A DNA stretch of 64,000 nt from Natrinema sp. CBA1119 (GCF_002572525.1 NZ_PDBS01000001.1:2046001-2110000); one strand, 5' to 3'. Positions 43,722-52,515 are shown, numbered from the stretch's first letter. The notes: generated by a model not told the origin, from the letters alone. Translations and numbers: made by a program.

Positions 43722-44999
43722 TCAGTCCTCGCTCGCGTCCGTGTCGCCGTCGGCCGCCTCGTCCGCTTCCGCGACGACGTCTCGGAACGCGTCGAGGATG
43801 ACGCGTTTCGTCACGGCACCGCGGGTCGTCCAGTGGTTCGCGTAGTCCAGCATATCGTCGTAGATGTCGGGCTTGCAGCCCGCGGCCTTCGGATGGCCGC
43901 CGCCGTTGACCTTCCCCGCGACCTCGTGGCACAGTTCGAACTCGTCGGTGCCCCGAATGGAGGCTGAGCCGGCGGGTTTGACGATCACCGAGGCGTCGGC
44001 TCCCTGCTCGCGCATCGCCTCGGCGACCTCGTTTTGCGAACAGCGGCCGTAGGTGATACCGACCGTGTAGCCGCCGATTTCTCGCAGTTCGGCTCGACCG
44101 ACCGCCTGATCGATGAGCGCCTCCTTCTCGACGCGGCGCTCGGCGATGTAGTCCGTGACCCACTCGGGCAGGTCGACGCCGTACTCGCGGACGACCTCGA
44201 CGTACTCCGCGGGATCAGTCCAGTAGGCGTAATCCGCGAGGTCGTCGCTGCGCGGGTCTTCGCGCAGCCAGAGGTCGTGATCTCGAGTGACGGCCGCCAG
44301 TTCCTCGTACATCGCATCGAACTCGTACTCGAGCGAGCGGTAGACCACGTCGGCGCTGCACTCCTCGTCGGAGTCGCCGACCACGAGGTCGACGCCGGCA
44401 TCGCGGACCGCTTGCGCCACGTCGTCGCCCCACTGGTGGTGGTCGTACCACGAGACGCCGTCGGCGGTCTCGAGTGCCGCGGCGAGTTCCTCCTCGACGT
44501 ACTCGTAGCGATCCGGCGCGAGGTCGCAGACGGAGATATCGATCCCCTCGTCGCCGAACTCGGCGACGCGAGCCAGCGCGTCCTCAACGTTGTGGGGGCT
44601 CGCTGGGATGAGCGCGACTTCGTGGGGCGTCGGTTCGGGCTCCTCGAGCGGCTCCTCGGCGTCGGCCGCCTCGATGGCGACATTCTGTTCGTCGGCGTCG
44701 TCGGTCGCGTCGGCGACCGGTTCCGGCTGGTCCCCGTCGTCATCATCTTCGGCCGCATCCCCGTCGGGTTCCGGCACGTTCTGCACGTCGCCGTAGGCCT
44801 CCCGGATGAGCGCGACGCAGGCCAGCCCGTCGGCGTCCGGGTCCGCGATGACCGCGACCTCGGCGCCCTCGAGTGCGGCTGCGGTCTGCTGGTCCTCGAG
44901 GTCCTCCTCGAGCGTATCGGGCAGGAAGAAGCCGGTTCCCGGCAGCACGGATTTCCGGGCGAGCGACAGATCGCCGCTCTGAATGAGTTCGTCGTACAT
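43722..44999 (-). CDS. DHH-family phosphoesterase (RecJ-like)
   Basis: The 425-residue protein has an N-terminal DHH domain with VAVIADPDADGLACVAL (D-x-D-x-D-G type metal site) and YDHHQWGD (the DHH motif), and a C-terminal DHHA1 domain with KVNGGGHPKAAGC. An acidic low-complexity insertion of about 60 residues lies after the first motif. Relatives are single-strand exonucleases (RecJ/GAN-like), oligoribonucleases or cyclic dinucleotide phosphodiesterases. The length and insertion fit the haloarchaeal RecJ-like group linked to DNA replication and repair, but the exact activity is unknown. Confidence 0.9.
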   Translation of the reverse strand: MYDELIQSGDLSLARKSVLPGTGFFLPDTLEEDLEDQQTAAALEGAEVAVIADPDADGLACVALIREAYGDVQNVPEPDGDAAEDDDDGDQPEPVADATDDADEQNVAIEAADAEEPLEEPEPTPHEVALIPASPHNVEDALARVAEFGDEGIDISVCDLAPDRYEYVEEELAAALETADGVSWYDHHQWGDDVAQAVRDAGVDLVVGDSDEECSADVVYRSLEYEFDAMYEELAAVTRDHDLWLREDPRSDDLADYAYWTDPAEYVEVVREYGVDLPEWVTDYIAERRVEKEALIDQAVGRAELREIGGYTVGITYGRCSQNEVAEAMREQGADASVIVKPAGSASIRGTDEFELCHEVAGKVNGGGHPKAAGCKPDIYDDMLDYANHWTTRGAVTKRVILDAFRDVVAEADEAADGDTDASED

Positions 45000-45076
45000 G
45001 GTACGTGGTGCGTGACCGGCGGGGAAGTAACCGCCGATATCGCGAGTGGGCGGGCCAGCGACTGCCGTCGATCGGA

Positions 45077-45556
45077 TCAGGCGTCTGCGGATACCTCCTC
45101 GCTTGCGGCATCGTCATCTTCATCGTCGCCCGTCGGCTCGAGTTGGCGCACCGTCAGTACGGGGACGGGCGAGGTCCGGACGATCCGCTCGGCGACGCTG
45201 CCGAGCAGGAGGCGGTTCTCGCCGTGGCGACCGCGGGTCCCGGTCGCGACCACGTCAGCGTCGACCTCGCGGGCGTACTCGCAGATCTCGATGGCGGGAC
45301 GCCCCTCGCGGATCTCGGTCGTCACTGCTCCCTCGGCTCGCTCCTCGACCGTGGCGATCGCGGCGTCGGCGGTCGTCTCGAGGGCGGTTCGGAGCTCGTC
45401 CCGGAGCTGCTGGGGCGAGGCGTCGACCTCGCTGGCGTCGACCACCGAGAGGGCGTGGACGTCGGCCCCGAAGCGGTCCGCGAGATCGAGCGCGATGTCG
45501 ACGGCCCGTTTCACGCTCTCGGAGCCGTCGGTGGCGACCACGACCGTGTCGAACAT
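45077..45556 (-). CDS. Universal stress protein (UspA family)
   Basis: The 159-residue protein has an N-terminal MFDTVVVATDGSESVKRAVD and the ATP-binding motif TGTRGRHGENRLLLGSVAE (G-x2-G-x9-G-S), with VPVLTVR at the end. It is the ATP-binding type. An acidic tail (GDDEDDDAASEEVSADA) follows. It is the second of four UspA genes in 45-50 kb. The start at 45556 fits the standard VVVATDGS beginning; the much longer upstream frame is implausible. Confidence 0.93.
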   Translation of the reverse strand: MFDTVVVATDGSESVKRAVDIALDLADRFGADVHALSVVDASEVDASPQQLRDELRTALETTADAAIATVEERAEGAVTTEIREGRPAIEICEYAREVDADVVATGTRGRHGENRLLLGSVAERIVRTSPVPVLTVRQLEPTGDDEDDDAASEEVSADA

Positions 45557-45775
45557 GTCGATGGATTGCGCTCGCGGTCGCTTAAACGTCCCTGTTCGGG
45601 CAGCGAGTTCGTCCGAGCGAGGTGAGCCGTCCCGTTTGCCTGCGTCGCAAACGCGATCGATCGAGGTAGCTTCGGGGAATCGGGGGACAGTCGGTGGGAT
45701 CCGGGTCTCTCGTGGGAGGATCGAGGCGGCAGTCGGTGGGGTGGCTTTTTTGTGACGGAACACCCACTGCCGCGT

Positions 45776-46234
45776 ATGGACGCCAGCGAGCCGTTTACCG
45801 TCGACACCGTTCTCGCGCCGGTCGACGGCAGCGACGAGTCTGCCACCGCCGTCGAGTACGCCATCGCCGTCGCCGACCGCTACGACGCAGCCGTGCACGC
45901 GCTGTTCGTTCTCGGACGGGGCGTCGTTCGGGGATTAGATGTCGGAACGGTCGACGAAACCGATGTCGCAGAGAATACGCAGGGGTTCTTCGATGACATC
46001 GAGGACATCGCCGAGGACGCCGGTGTTCCGATCACCACGTCCGTCGACGACGGCTTCTCGCAGACGCGGAAGACGCTCCATCCCGGCAACGTCGTCCTCG
46101 ACACCGCCGACGACATCGACGCCGACTTCATCGTGCTCCCACGCGAACCGGTGACCAGAGCCGAGGCGGAAGTCCTCGAGAAGGCGGCCGAATACGTCCT
46201 CTCCTACGCGAGCCAGCCGGTCCTCTCGGTGTAG
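45776..46234 (+). CDS. Universal stress protein, ATP motif partly lost
   Basis: The 152-residue protein has VDTVLAPVDGSDESATAVEY at the start, typical of UspA, and YVLSYASQPVLSV at the end. The ATP loop G-x2-G-x9-G-S is replaced: the segment reads IVLPREPVTRAEAEVLEKAA. So it is likely a non-nucleotide-binding member. It lies head to head with the minus-strand UspA at 45077-45556. The start at 45776 is chosen over 45752. Confidence 0.88.
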   Translation: MDASEPFTVDTVLAPVDGSDESATAVEYAIAVADRYDAAVHALFVLGRGVVRGLDVGTVDETDVAENTQGFFDDIEDIAEDAGVPITTSVDDGFSQTRKTLHPGNVVLDTADDIDADFIVLPREPVTRAEAEVLEKAAEYVLSYASQPVLSV

Positions 46235-46364
46235 CCGGACGGCTCGGCGATCGAGCGGTCCGCAGACGGACTGCTGTACCGGGTTCCCGCCGCGACTGCG
46301 ACCGTCTTGCGAGCGCGCCGAAACCGACTGGCGGCAGTCCGTCTCAGTCCGACAGCGATTCGTC

Positions 46365-46940
46365 TCAGTCCGCTCCCTCGAGCAGGATCGCCATCTCCTG
46401 TTCGAAGCTCTCGGTCCCGGTCGCTTCGAAGCCGACCCGTTCGTAGAGGGCGATCGCCGGATTGTTCCATCGTTCGACGGTCAGCCAGACGCGACTGATC
46501 CCGATGTCGCTGGCGTGGCCCAGCAGGTTCTCGAGCAAGAGCGTGCCGATGCCGGCCCGCTGGTAGGCCTGCAGGACGAATATCGCCAGCTCCCACTCGA
46601 TCTCACTTTTCCGCTCGATCGCCGCCGGGTCGTCGGAGTCGGGGACGAGCATCGCGTGGCCGATCGCGTCGCCGTCGTGGCGGGCGACGACGTTGATGCT
46701 GTCTTCGCCGATCGTCTCGAGCCAGTTGCGGATGCGATCCTCGCCGGTCGGCGGAATCCCCTGGGCCCGATCGGAGGGATCGAACTCGAGGTACATGTCG
46801 ACGACGTCGTCGAGCGCCTCGGTCGCGAACTCCTCTGGTGCGCGGACCTCGATCGAGCGACCCTCGCGGTCCTCGACGGTCGTCGGCGGCGAGGGGAACG
46901 GACCGGACGGTTCGTCCGGATACTGTCGCGTTCCGACCAT
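46365..46940 (-). CDS. GNAT-family N-acetyltransferase
   Basis: The 191-residue protein has a GNAT core: WELAIFVLQAYQRAGIGTLL contains the acetyl-CoA pyrophosphate loop (Q-x-x-G-I-G), followed by VWLTVERWNNPAIALYERVG and FEATG, typical of RimI-like enzymes. The first 30 residues form a proline-rich start. The acceptor substrate is unknown. It is two bases from the next UspA gene on the same strand, so they may form an operon. Confidence 0.88.
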   Translation of the reverse strand: MVGTRQYPDEPSGPFPSPPTTVEDREGRSIEVRAPEEFATEALDDVVDMYLEFDPSDRAQGIPPTGEDRIRNWLETIGEDSINVVARHDGDAIGHAMLVPDSDDPAAIERKSEIEWELAIFVLQAYQRAGIGTLLLENLLGHASDIGISRVWLTVERWNNPAIALYERVGFEATGTESFEQEMAILLEGAD

Positions 46941-46942
46941 GG

Positions 46943-47314
46943 TTATCGCACCAGCTTGACCGTCGTTGGGGCGTTCAACAGGACGAATTCCGTGATCGGG
47001 CCGAGCTGGATCTTCCCCATCGGGCTCAGGGTACCGCCGCCGATGACCAGCTGATCGAACTCGCCTTGTTCGGCGTAGTTGACGAGTGCGCTCCCGGGAT
47101 CCCCCTCGAGTTTTTCGACTGGAATCTCGTCGAGTCCCACGTCCTCAAGGCGGTCGACGGCCATCTGGTACGTCTCGTCTTGCGAGCGTTTCGACTCGGG
47201 CTTGTCGACGATGACGACGGTGAGGTCGTCGCCGACATCCTGGGTTCGTTCGATGGTCTGCCGGAGCGTCTTCACCGACTCGTCGCTGCCGCCGAGACCC
47301 AGCAACACGTTCAT
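46943..47314 (-). CDS. Universal stress protein, divergent small member
   Basis: The 123-residue protein begins MNVLLGLGGSDESVKTLRQT (UspA-like VLLGLGGSDES) and contains VGDDLTVVIVDKPES and FDQLVIGGGTLSPMGKIQL. The P-loop-like G-x2-G-x9-G-S is only partly kept (GGGTLSPMGKIQLG). It probably belongs to the UspA superfamily. It sits upstream of, and two bases from, the GNAT gene. Confidence 0.8.
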   Translation of the reverse strand: MNVLLGLGGSDESVKTLRQTIERTQDVGDDLTVVIVDKPESKRSQDETYQMAVDRLEDVGLDEIPVEKLEGDPGSALVNYAEQGEFDQLVIGGGTLSPMGKIQLGPITEFVLLNAPTTVKLVR

Positions 47315-47459
47315 ACGGGTGATTGTGAGCCGATACACGAAAACGGTTGTGCTGATTTCCGGGTTCGAAACGCGGCCGCGGACCGTTTCGGGTGGAACTG
47401 TGTCGCATACGTTGCGCGTGACGACGCTGTTAAGAACGTGTAGTGAGTACGTTCACGGA

Positions 47460-48899
47460 ATGAGTGATGCGGCGCTCGATGTCGTGGAGTTTCTGCTCAC
47501 GACGAGCGTGTATTCGGACGACCGGACGTTAGACGAGAACGATCTCCCGCCGTCGTTTCGCCGCGTCTACTGGACCGGCGGCGTCGACGACGAGAGCGAG
47601 AGTGACGACGGGAGCGGTGGGAGCGGTGGAAGCTCCCGGAAACCCGCCGGAATCAGTCGCCCGCTGTCGGTGACGACAAGCACGGCTCGCGAGGCGACCG
47701 GCGTCGGCCAGCCGTGGGACGCCGTCGCCGATCTGATGTTCACCGAGCGCGATGAGTTCTCCGGCACGATCACCCTCGCCCAGCGGGACATGGCCGAGGA
47801 GTGGTTCGTCGAACGCGTCGATGATGAGCGGCTGCTCGAGAACCCGACGCTGGCGAAACACTTCGCGGAGCACGAGACGTACGATGTCGACGTCACCCAC
47901 GAGGAAGCTCGCGATCGAAACCGGCCGATTCAGGCCGATCGGGTCTGGATCGACGGGCTCCTCGACGAGTACTTCAACGAGGACGACGACGAGGAGATGC
48001 TCGACCTCGTGGAAGTCCGCGCCCCCGAGGAGGTCGAGATCACGCTCGACGACCTCGTCCTCACCCGGGATCAGGAGAACGAACTCGACAAGATCTCGAA
48101 GGCGATCGAACACCGAGACTACCTCGCGGATATCGGCCTGCGCGAGATCGGTAAACTGCTGTTCGTCGGCCCGCCGGGGACCGGGAAGACCTCGACGGCG
48201 CAGGCGCTGGCCCGGGACATGGATCTCCCCTTCGTCGAGGTCAAGCTCTCGATGATCACCTCGCAGTATCTCGGTGAGACGGCCAAAAACGTCGACAAGA
48301 CCTTCGAGGTCGCCAAACGGCTCTCGCCGTGTATCCTCTTCATCGACGAGTTCGACTTCGTCGCCAAAACCCGCCGCAGCGACGAACACGCCGCGCTCAA
48401 GCGCGCGGTCAACACGCTCCTCAAGAGCATCGATAACATCTCGCTCATCGACGACGACGTCTTGCTCATCGGGGCGACCAATCACCCCGACCAGTTGGAT
48501 GACGCCGCCTGGCGGCGCTTCGACGAGATCATCAACTTCCCGAAGCCCGACTCCGGCATGCGGGCGGACATCCTCGGTCTCATTACTCGAACGATGGACA
48601 TCGACGAGTTCGATCCCCACCTCATCGCCGAGGTCACCGAGGGGCTGACCGGGAGCGACCTCCGAATGGTGCTCCGGGAGGCCGTCCTCGAGGCACTGAC
48701 CGAGGACCGCACGACGCTGACACAGGAGGACCTCCTCGACGCCGTCGAGGAGTTCGAGGAGCGCGACACCCTGAAGAACATGGACATGATGGGCGGCGAC
48801 CACGACGCGCTCGTTGCCGGCGGGGACCTCGATGCGGCCAGTGACGGCGGTGAGCCGAGCGACCACTCCCACGATCACGACCACGACCACGATCACTGA
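47460..48899 (+). CDS. AAA+ ATPase with His-rich tail
   Basis: The 479-residue protein is a CDC48/FtsH-like AAA+ protein without a protease domain. The AAA module has Walker A (GPPGTGKTSTAQALARD) near residue 237, Walker B (CILFIDEFDFVAKTRR) near 293, sensor 1 (LLIGATNHPDQLDD), and the second-region residues PKPDSGMRADIL. A C-terminal HSHDHDHDHDH tail follows an acidic, flexible stretch. The N-terminal 200 residues show no clear domain. The role may be protein unfolding or assembly control. The His-rich tail may bind metal ions. Confidence 0.9.
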   Translation: MSDAALDVVEFLLTTSVYSDDRTLDENDLPPSFRRVYWTGGVDDESESDDGSGGSGGSSRKPAGISRPLSVTTSTAREATGVGQPWDAVADLMFTERDEFSGTITLAQRDMAEEWFVERVDDERLLENPTLAKHFAEHETYDVDVTHEEARDRNRPIQADRVWIDGLLDEYFNEDDDEEMLDLVEVRAPEEVEITLDDLVLTRDQENELDKISKAIEHRDYLADIGLREIGKLLFVGPPGTGKTSTAQALARDMDLPFVEVKLSMITSQYLGETAKNVDKTFEVAKRLSPCILFIDEFDFVAKTRRSDEHAALKRAVNTLLKSIDNISLIDDDVLLIGATNHPDQLDDAAWRRFDEIINFPKPDSGMRADILGLITRTMDIDEFDPHLIAEVTEGLTGSDLRMVLREAVLEALTEDRTTLTQEDLLDAVEEFEERDTLKNMDMMGGDHDALVAGGDLDAASDGGEPSDHSHDHDHDHDH

Positions 48900-49287
48900 G
48901 GACCGACTCGGACCGGGTCCGGTTCGATGTTCCCTGTTTGTCCGGTAGTTTCGCTATTTTCCGGTTCTAACGAGAATTCCTAGATCGATCGTTCAGTAGC
49001 GATGAGCTACGTATCGCAGAGACTGGGCAACCGTCTGCAGTGGCGCGCGCTGGGCCGCGGTGAGTCACTGACGAACCGCGGCGTAAAGCCGTGTGAGGTC
49101 TTCGCGAACTCCGTGAGCGAAGGCTCGTCAGAGCCTGCTCTGACGGTGGATGAGCGAACGCTAGTGAGCGAATCGGCTGGGGAGGGTGTGGAGATTCCCT
49201 GTTGCCATGATAGAAGGACGCTTCGTCTCCTATAACCCCATCAGAACCCATTGTTCCATTCACTGGGCAAGTGAACGACCCCCACTC
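48900..49287. other. Intergenic region occupied by repeat copy B
   Basis: These 388 bases lie between the AAA+ gene and a minus-strand UspA gene. They hold copy B of the dispersed repeat (49020-49263). No gene is seen. A small AT-richer stretch follows the AAA+ stop (gtttgtccggtagtttcgct). Confidence 0.5.
49020..49263 (-). repeat. Copy B of the ~250-base dispersed repeat (inverted)
   Basis: Read on the minus strand it starts gtgaatggaacaatgggttc and continues with gcaacagggaatct and tccccagccgattcgct, as copy A does, then ends cagcgcgcgccactgcag. It is in inverse orientation to copy A (43364-43628), with about 5.4 kb between them. Confidence 0.75.
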
Positions 49288-49704
49288 TTATCGAACGATC
49301 GTCACGGGCACGGGGGCCTGTCGAGCGACCCGTTCCGCGACGCTGCCGAGCAGGACCCTCGAGAAGCCGGTCCGGCCGTGGCTGCCGACGACGATCAGGT
49401 CGATCGCGTTCTCCGTCGCGTAGTCGACGATGGCGTCCGCCGGTTGCCCGACGACGACCGCCGTGTCGATCGAACAGCCGTGATCGGCCGCGCGAGCTTC
49501 GGCGTCCGCGAGCAGTTCTTCCGCCTCCTCGCGCTGGCGCTCGAGCAGCGCCTCCGGCCCGAGGTGTGCGACCTCACCGTAGCCGCTGTCCGTCGGGTCG
49601 ACGGCGTGGATGACCGTGATCTCGTCGTCGGCGTGTTCCGTACATGCGAACTCGAGTGCCGCCCACCCCGGCTCCGAGTCCTCGAGGGCGACTAACAGGT
49701 GCAT
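49288..49704 (-). CDS. Universal stress protein (ATP-binding type)
   Basis: The 138-residue protein begins MHLLVALEDSEPGWAALEFA and has the ATP-binding loop VGSHGRTGFSRVLLGSVAER, exactly the G-x2-G-x9-G-S pattern, and ends PVPVTIVR. It is the most typical UspA of the four. It is just outside the right copy of the flanking repeat. Confidence 0.95.
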   Translation of the reverse strand: MHLLVALEDSEPGWAALEFACTEHADDEITVIHAVDPTDSGYGEVAHLGPEALLERQREEAEELLADAEARAADHGCSIDTAVVVGQPADAIVDYATENAIDLIVVGSHGRTGFSRVLLGSVAERVARQAPVPVTIVR

Positions 49705-49816
49705 ACTGCATCGTACGGGGACGACCTACTTGAGTGCCATCATCACTCACACGCTGTGGGAGGCCGTTCGTCGGCTGGTCGCATCGAAAAACGGGTTGGC
49801 AACGCGGCTCGTTGCC

Positions 49817-49966
49817 TCACTCCGAATACCCCTCCTGCAGGAAGGCCCCCTCGGTCTCGTACATCGACACCAGTTCCTCGATGAGTTCCTCGTTCGATTG
49901 GCCGTCCTCGCAGTGGTTGTCGAGTCGCTCCTTCAGATCGTCGCTGATCTCGAGTGTCTGTGTCAT
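49817..49966 (-). CDS. Small antitoxin-like helical protein (probably DUF7557)
   Basis: The 49-residue protein starts MTQTLEISDDLKERLDNHCE and continues with EELIEELVSMYETEGAFLQE. From memory this matches the haloarchaeal DUF7557 group, whose start resembles ribbon-helix-helix antitoxins. No toxin gene is adjacent. The start at 49966 is chosen; the 33 upstream residues are unlike the family. Confidence 0.7.
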   Translation of the reverse strand: MTQTLEISDDLKERLDNHCEDGQSNEELIEELVSMYETEGAFLQEGYSE

Positions 49967-50161
49967 GGGTAGTAGTGTGGTGGGGTTGTGTCGATCGGAG
50001 TATCGACGACCGGCGTCAACTAGTCCCGGGGCGCACGGGCAGCTTTCTCTGGCCGACATACGCAAGTAATATTTTACGCACCCGATCGGGCCGGCAGACG
50101 AATCGCTGAACCGGCACGGGACGGCCGTTCACTTACCCGGGTGGTCCTCGTAGCGACGGAT

Positions 50162-50401
50162 ATGACAGCACCGCTGACTGAGGATGACGTTGGAAAGACC
50201 GTCGTCGACGTCGAAGGCAAGGAACTCGGGATCGTCGCCAAAGTCGACGGGAGCAGGGCCGCCGTCGATCCCAACCCCAGCGTGGCAGAACAGGTATTCG
50301 CGTCGGTCGGCTGGGAGGGCGAGGACGACGAGGACTACGTCGTTACCGAGGATATGCTCGAGCGGGTCGACAACGAGGTCGTCCTGCGCGGTGAACTGTA
50401 G
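50162..50401 (+). CDS. PRC-barrel domain protein
   Basis: The 79-residue protein has LTEDDVGKTVVDVEGKELG, then IVAKVDGSRAAVDPNP and DYVVTEDMLERVDNEVVLRG. This is a compact PRC-barrel-like beta fold, seen in haloarchaea as a stand-alone domain. It may bind RNA or membrane partners. The start at 50162 is in the usual position. Confidence 0.75.
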   Translation: MTAPLTEDDVGKTVVDVEGKELGIVAKVDGSRAAVDPNPSVAEQVFASVGWEGEDDEDYVVTEDMLERVDNEVVLRGEL

Positions 50402-50443
50402 GTCCTCTCCCTCGAGTGACCGGTCGACCCCGAGCGGCGGGGC

Positions 50444-51232
50444 CTACTCGGCGGAGCGGTCGTCGAACGACTGTTCGCGCCAGGTCGTCCAGTCGTAGAG
50501 CCGCTCGAGTTCGCCGCCCTGCTGGCGGATCGCGACGGCGGTGTTGAAGAGGAAGGCGGCGACCAGCGTCGTTCCAACGATCCACGCGGCGTCGGCGAGC
50601 GCGCCGTACCCGTTCAGATAGCTCGTCACGAGGTCGATGAAGACGACCGCGGCGACGCAGACGATCGCCGGCAGTAGGTGTCGGGTCAGCGCGGCGAACG
50701 TCGTCCCCTCGTGGACGCTGACAGCGCGAACGCCGTAGAGCACCGCCCACGCGGAGGTGACGATCCAGCCCACGGCGACGACCAGCCGCGTCGAGGATCC
50801 CTCGACGAGGAAAGTCCCCCACCAGGCGGCGATGAAGCCGGCGACGACGACGTAGTCCGCCCACGCGGGTAACAGACGGGTACGATCGCCCGCGGCCGGC
50901 TGATCGTGATACATGGCGCGGATCGCCAGCGCCAGAAAGAGGATGAAAAAGAGGACTGCGCCGTCGACGAACCGGCGGATCCACGCGGGCTCCAGCAGTA
51001 TCGAGGCGACGCCAGCGACGGCGTAGACGATCGCCGCCCCGATTCCGATCGTGAGATACCACTGTTCGGCGCGCGCCTCGACCGCGAGGACTTCTCTGAC
51101 GTAGACGATCGCGTAGTACAGGAGTATCACCGCGGCGATTCCGATCGCGAGATACGCGAACAGTCGGCCGAACGCGACCGTCGTCGCCGGATCGCCGGCA
51201 TCGAACGTGATCGATGAACGCGAGGTGAGCAT
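50444..51232 (-). CDS. Seven-helix opsin-like protein lacking the retinal lysine
   Basis: The 262-residue protein has seven hydrophobic helices with an outward N-terminal segment (FGRLFAYLAIGIAAVILLYY), as in microbial rhodopsins. Helix C has WIRRFVDGAVLF: the R87-x-x-D90 pair lines up with bacteriorhodopsin R82 and D85. Helix B (EQWYLTIGIGAAIVYAVAG) also resembles the bacteriorhodopsin helix B. In helix G the conserved D-x-x-x-K is D214-A-A-W-I: the aspartate is kept but lysine 216 of bacteriorhodopsin becomes Ile218. It would therefore not bind retinal by a Schiff base. No bacteriorhodopsin or carotenoid gene is adjacent. The assignment rests on my alignment by eye. Confidence 0.5.
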   Translation of the reverse strand: MLTSRSSITFDAGDPATTVAFGRLFAYLAIGIAAVILLYYAIVYVREVLAVEARAEQWYLTIGIGAAIVYAVAGVASILLEPAWIRRFVDGAVLFFILFLALAIRAMYHDQPAAGDRTRLLPAWADYVVVAGFIAAWWGTFLVEGSSTRLVVAVGWIVTSAWAVLYGVRAVSVHEGTTFAALTRHLLPAIVCVAAVVFIDLVTSYLNGYGALADAAWIVGTTLVAAFLFNTAVAIRQQGGELERLYDWTTWREQSFDDRSAE

Positions 51233-51427
51233 GAATGCCTGTACCTGCCCACTGAACCGGCATAAGGATACCCTCGGTTACCGCCGTTCAGGAAGTCACG
51301 GGGAGGCTGGTGTGTCGCCTCGAGCCACGGGCTCACGAACGGCTCGTCGTCCTCGATCGATAGATCGTCTTCGAGACGGAACTGGGAACGAAAGAAAAGG
51401 GGAACTCGTCAGTGGGACTGCTCTCGA

Positions 51428-52515
51428 TCACGGATCCTCGTCGTAGACGTCGGGGTTCTCCTCGCCCTGGACGTTGACGACGCCGAGGGCGCCGCGGTGA
51501 ACGACCCGCGAGAGGGCGTGGTCGACGAGTTTGACCGGGCCGGGGACGGGGAACTCCATCTCGCCGGCGGTGGTGGTGCCCGGCGGGACGGGGGTCGTTT
51601 CGACGTTGTTAGCGGGTTCGCTCAGCAGGTCGCCATCGCGGTAGAGGTTGCTCCAGACGTTGCCGATCGGGTGGAACGAGCTCAGCAGGTTCGGACCGCC
51701 GTTGGCGAAGTAGACCCGGGCGGTCTCGCCGGTGTTGGCCTGCATGGGGCCGACGCCGTCGGCGGTGAAGCCGTAGGCCTGACCGTTGAAGACGACGTAG
51801 GTGGGCTCTTCGCGCATCATCGCGTCGTGATCGAACGCGTGGTGGCCTTCCTCGCCGACCTCGCCGGCGGTGTAGATCTCGTGCTGGCCGAGGTAGAACT
51901 CGTTGTCGACCTCGGGCAGGCCGTCCTCGGGTTCGACGAGGATCGAGCCGAACATGCCGCTACTGATGTGGTAGTCCATGGCCGGGACCGCACAGTGGTA
52001 GATGAACACGCCGGGGTACTCCGCGCGGAATTTGATCTGGGTCGGGTCATCATCGGGGCGATAGTCGTCGCGTCAGCACCGCCGCCCGGCCCGTAGACCG
52101 CGTGGAAGTCGACGTTGTGCATCGCCGTGTTCATGTCCTCGGGAACGTCGAAGGTGAGGTTGACCGTGTCACCCTGACGGACCCGAATCATCGGCCCCGG
52201 CACCTGCCCCTCGAAGGTCATGTAGTCGAAGGTGACGCCCGGTTCGATCTCCGCGGTCACTCGCTCGGTCTGGAGCGTCACGTCGTGCGTGCGGGGCTCG
52301 TTCCAGTCGACCGGGGCCGGAACGTCCGTCGGATCACGCGCGATCCGGTCGATGTCGACCGCTTTCGCCGCCTCCAGTCCGTCCTCATCCGCAGGTTCGC
52401 TGTTTTCCGCACCGTTCCCCTCCGTGTCGCTACCGAGACAGCCGGCCACTGCCAGCGCGCCGGTCGCTCCGATTGCCTGCACCATCTGCCGCCGGTTGAG
52501 TTGAGTTGCGGTCAT
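51428..52515 (-). pseudogene. nirK: Copper nitrite reductase (NirK), frameshifted
   Basis: The gene encodes a NO-forming nitrite reductase of about 362 residues. The N-terminal Tat/lipoprotein signal is NRRQMVQAIGATGALAVAGC (twin Arg, then A-x-x-C lipobox-like), so the enzyme is exported. Copper ligands are visible: MHNVDFHAVYGPGGG, IYHCAVPAMDYHISSGMFG and SSFHPIGNVWSN. The frame breaks in the run of four G at 52055-52058 (CCCC on the coding strand). Adding one C gives DATTIAPDDDPTQIKFRAE. Upstream is a good minus-strand TATA-like block (ctatatcc near 52530). Either the sequence lacks a base or nitrite reduction by this gene is lost. Confidence 0.88.

Noticed and set aside
50811..50822. gaggaaagtcc, as found in RNase P RNA
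   Set aside because: It is within a coding frame, and no other conserved RNase P elements are around it.
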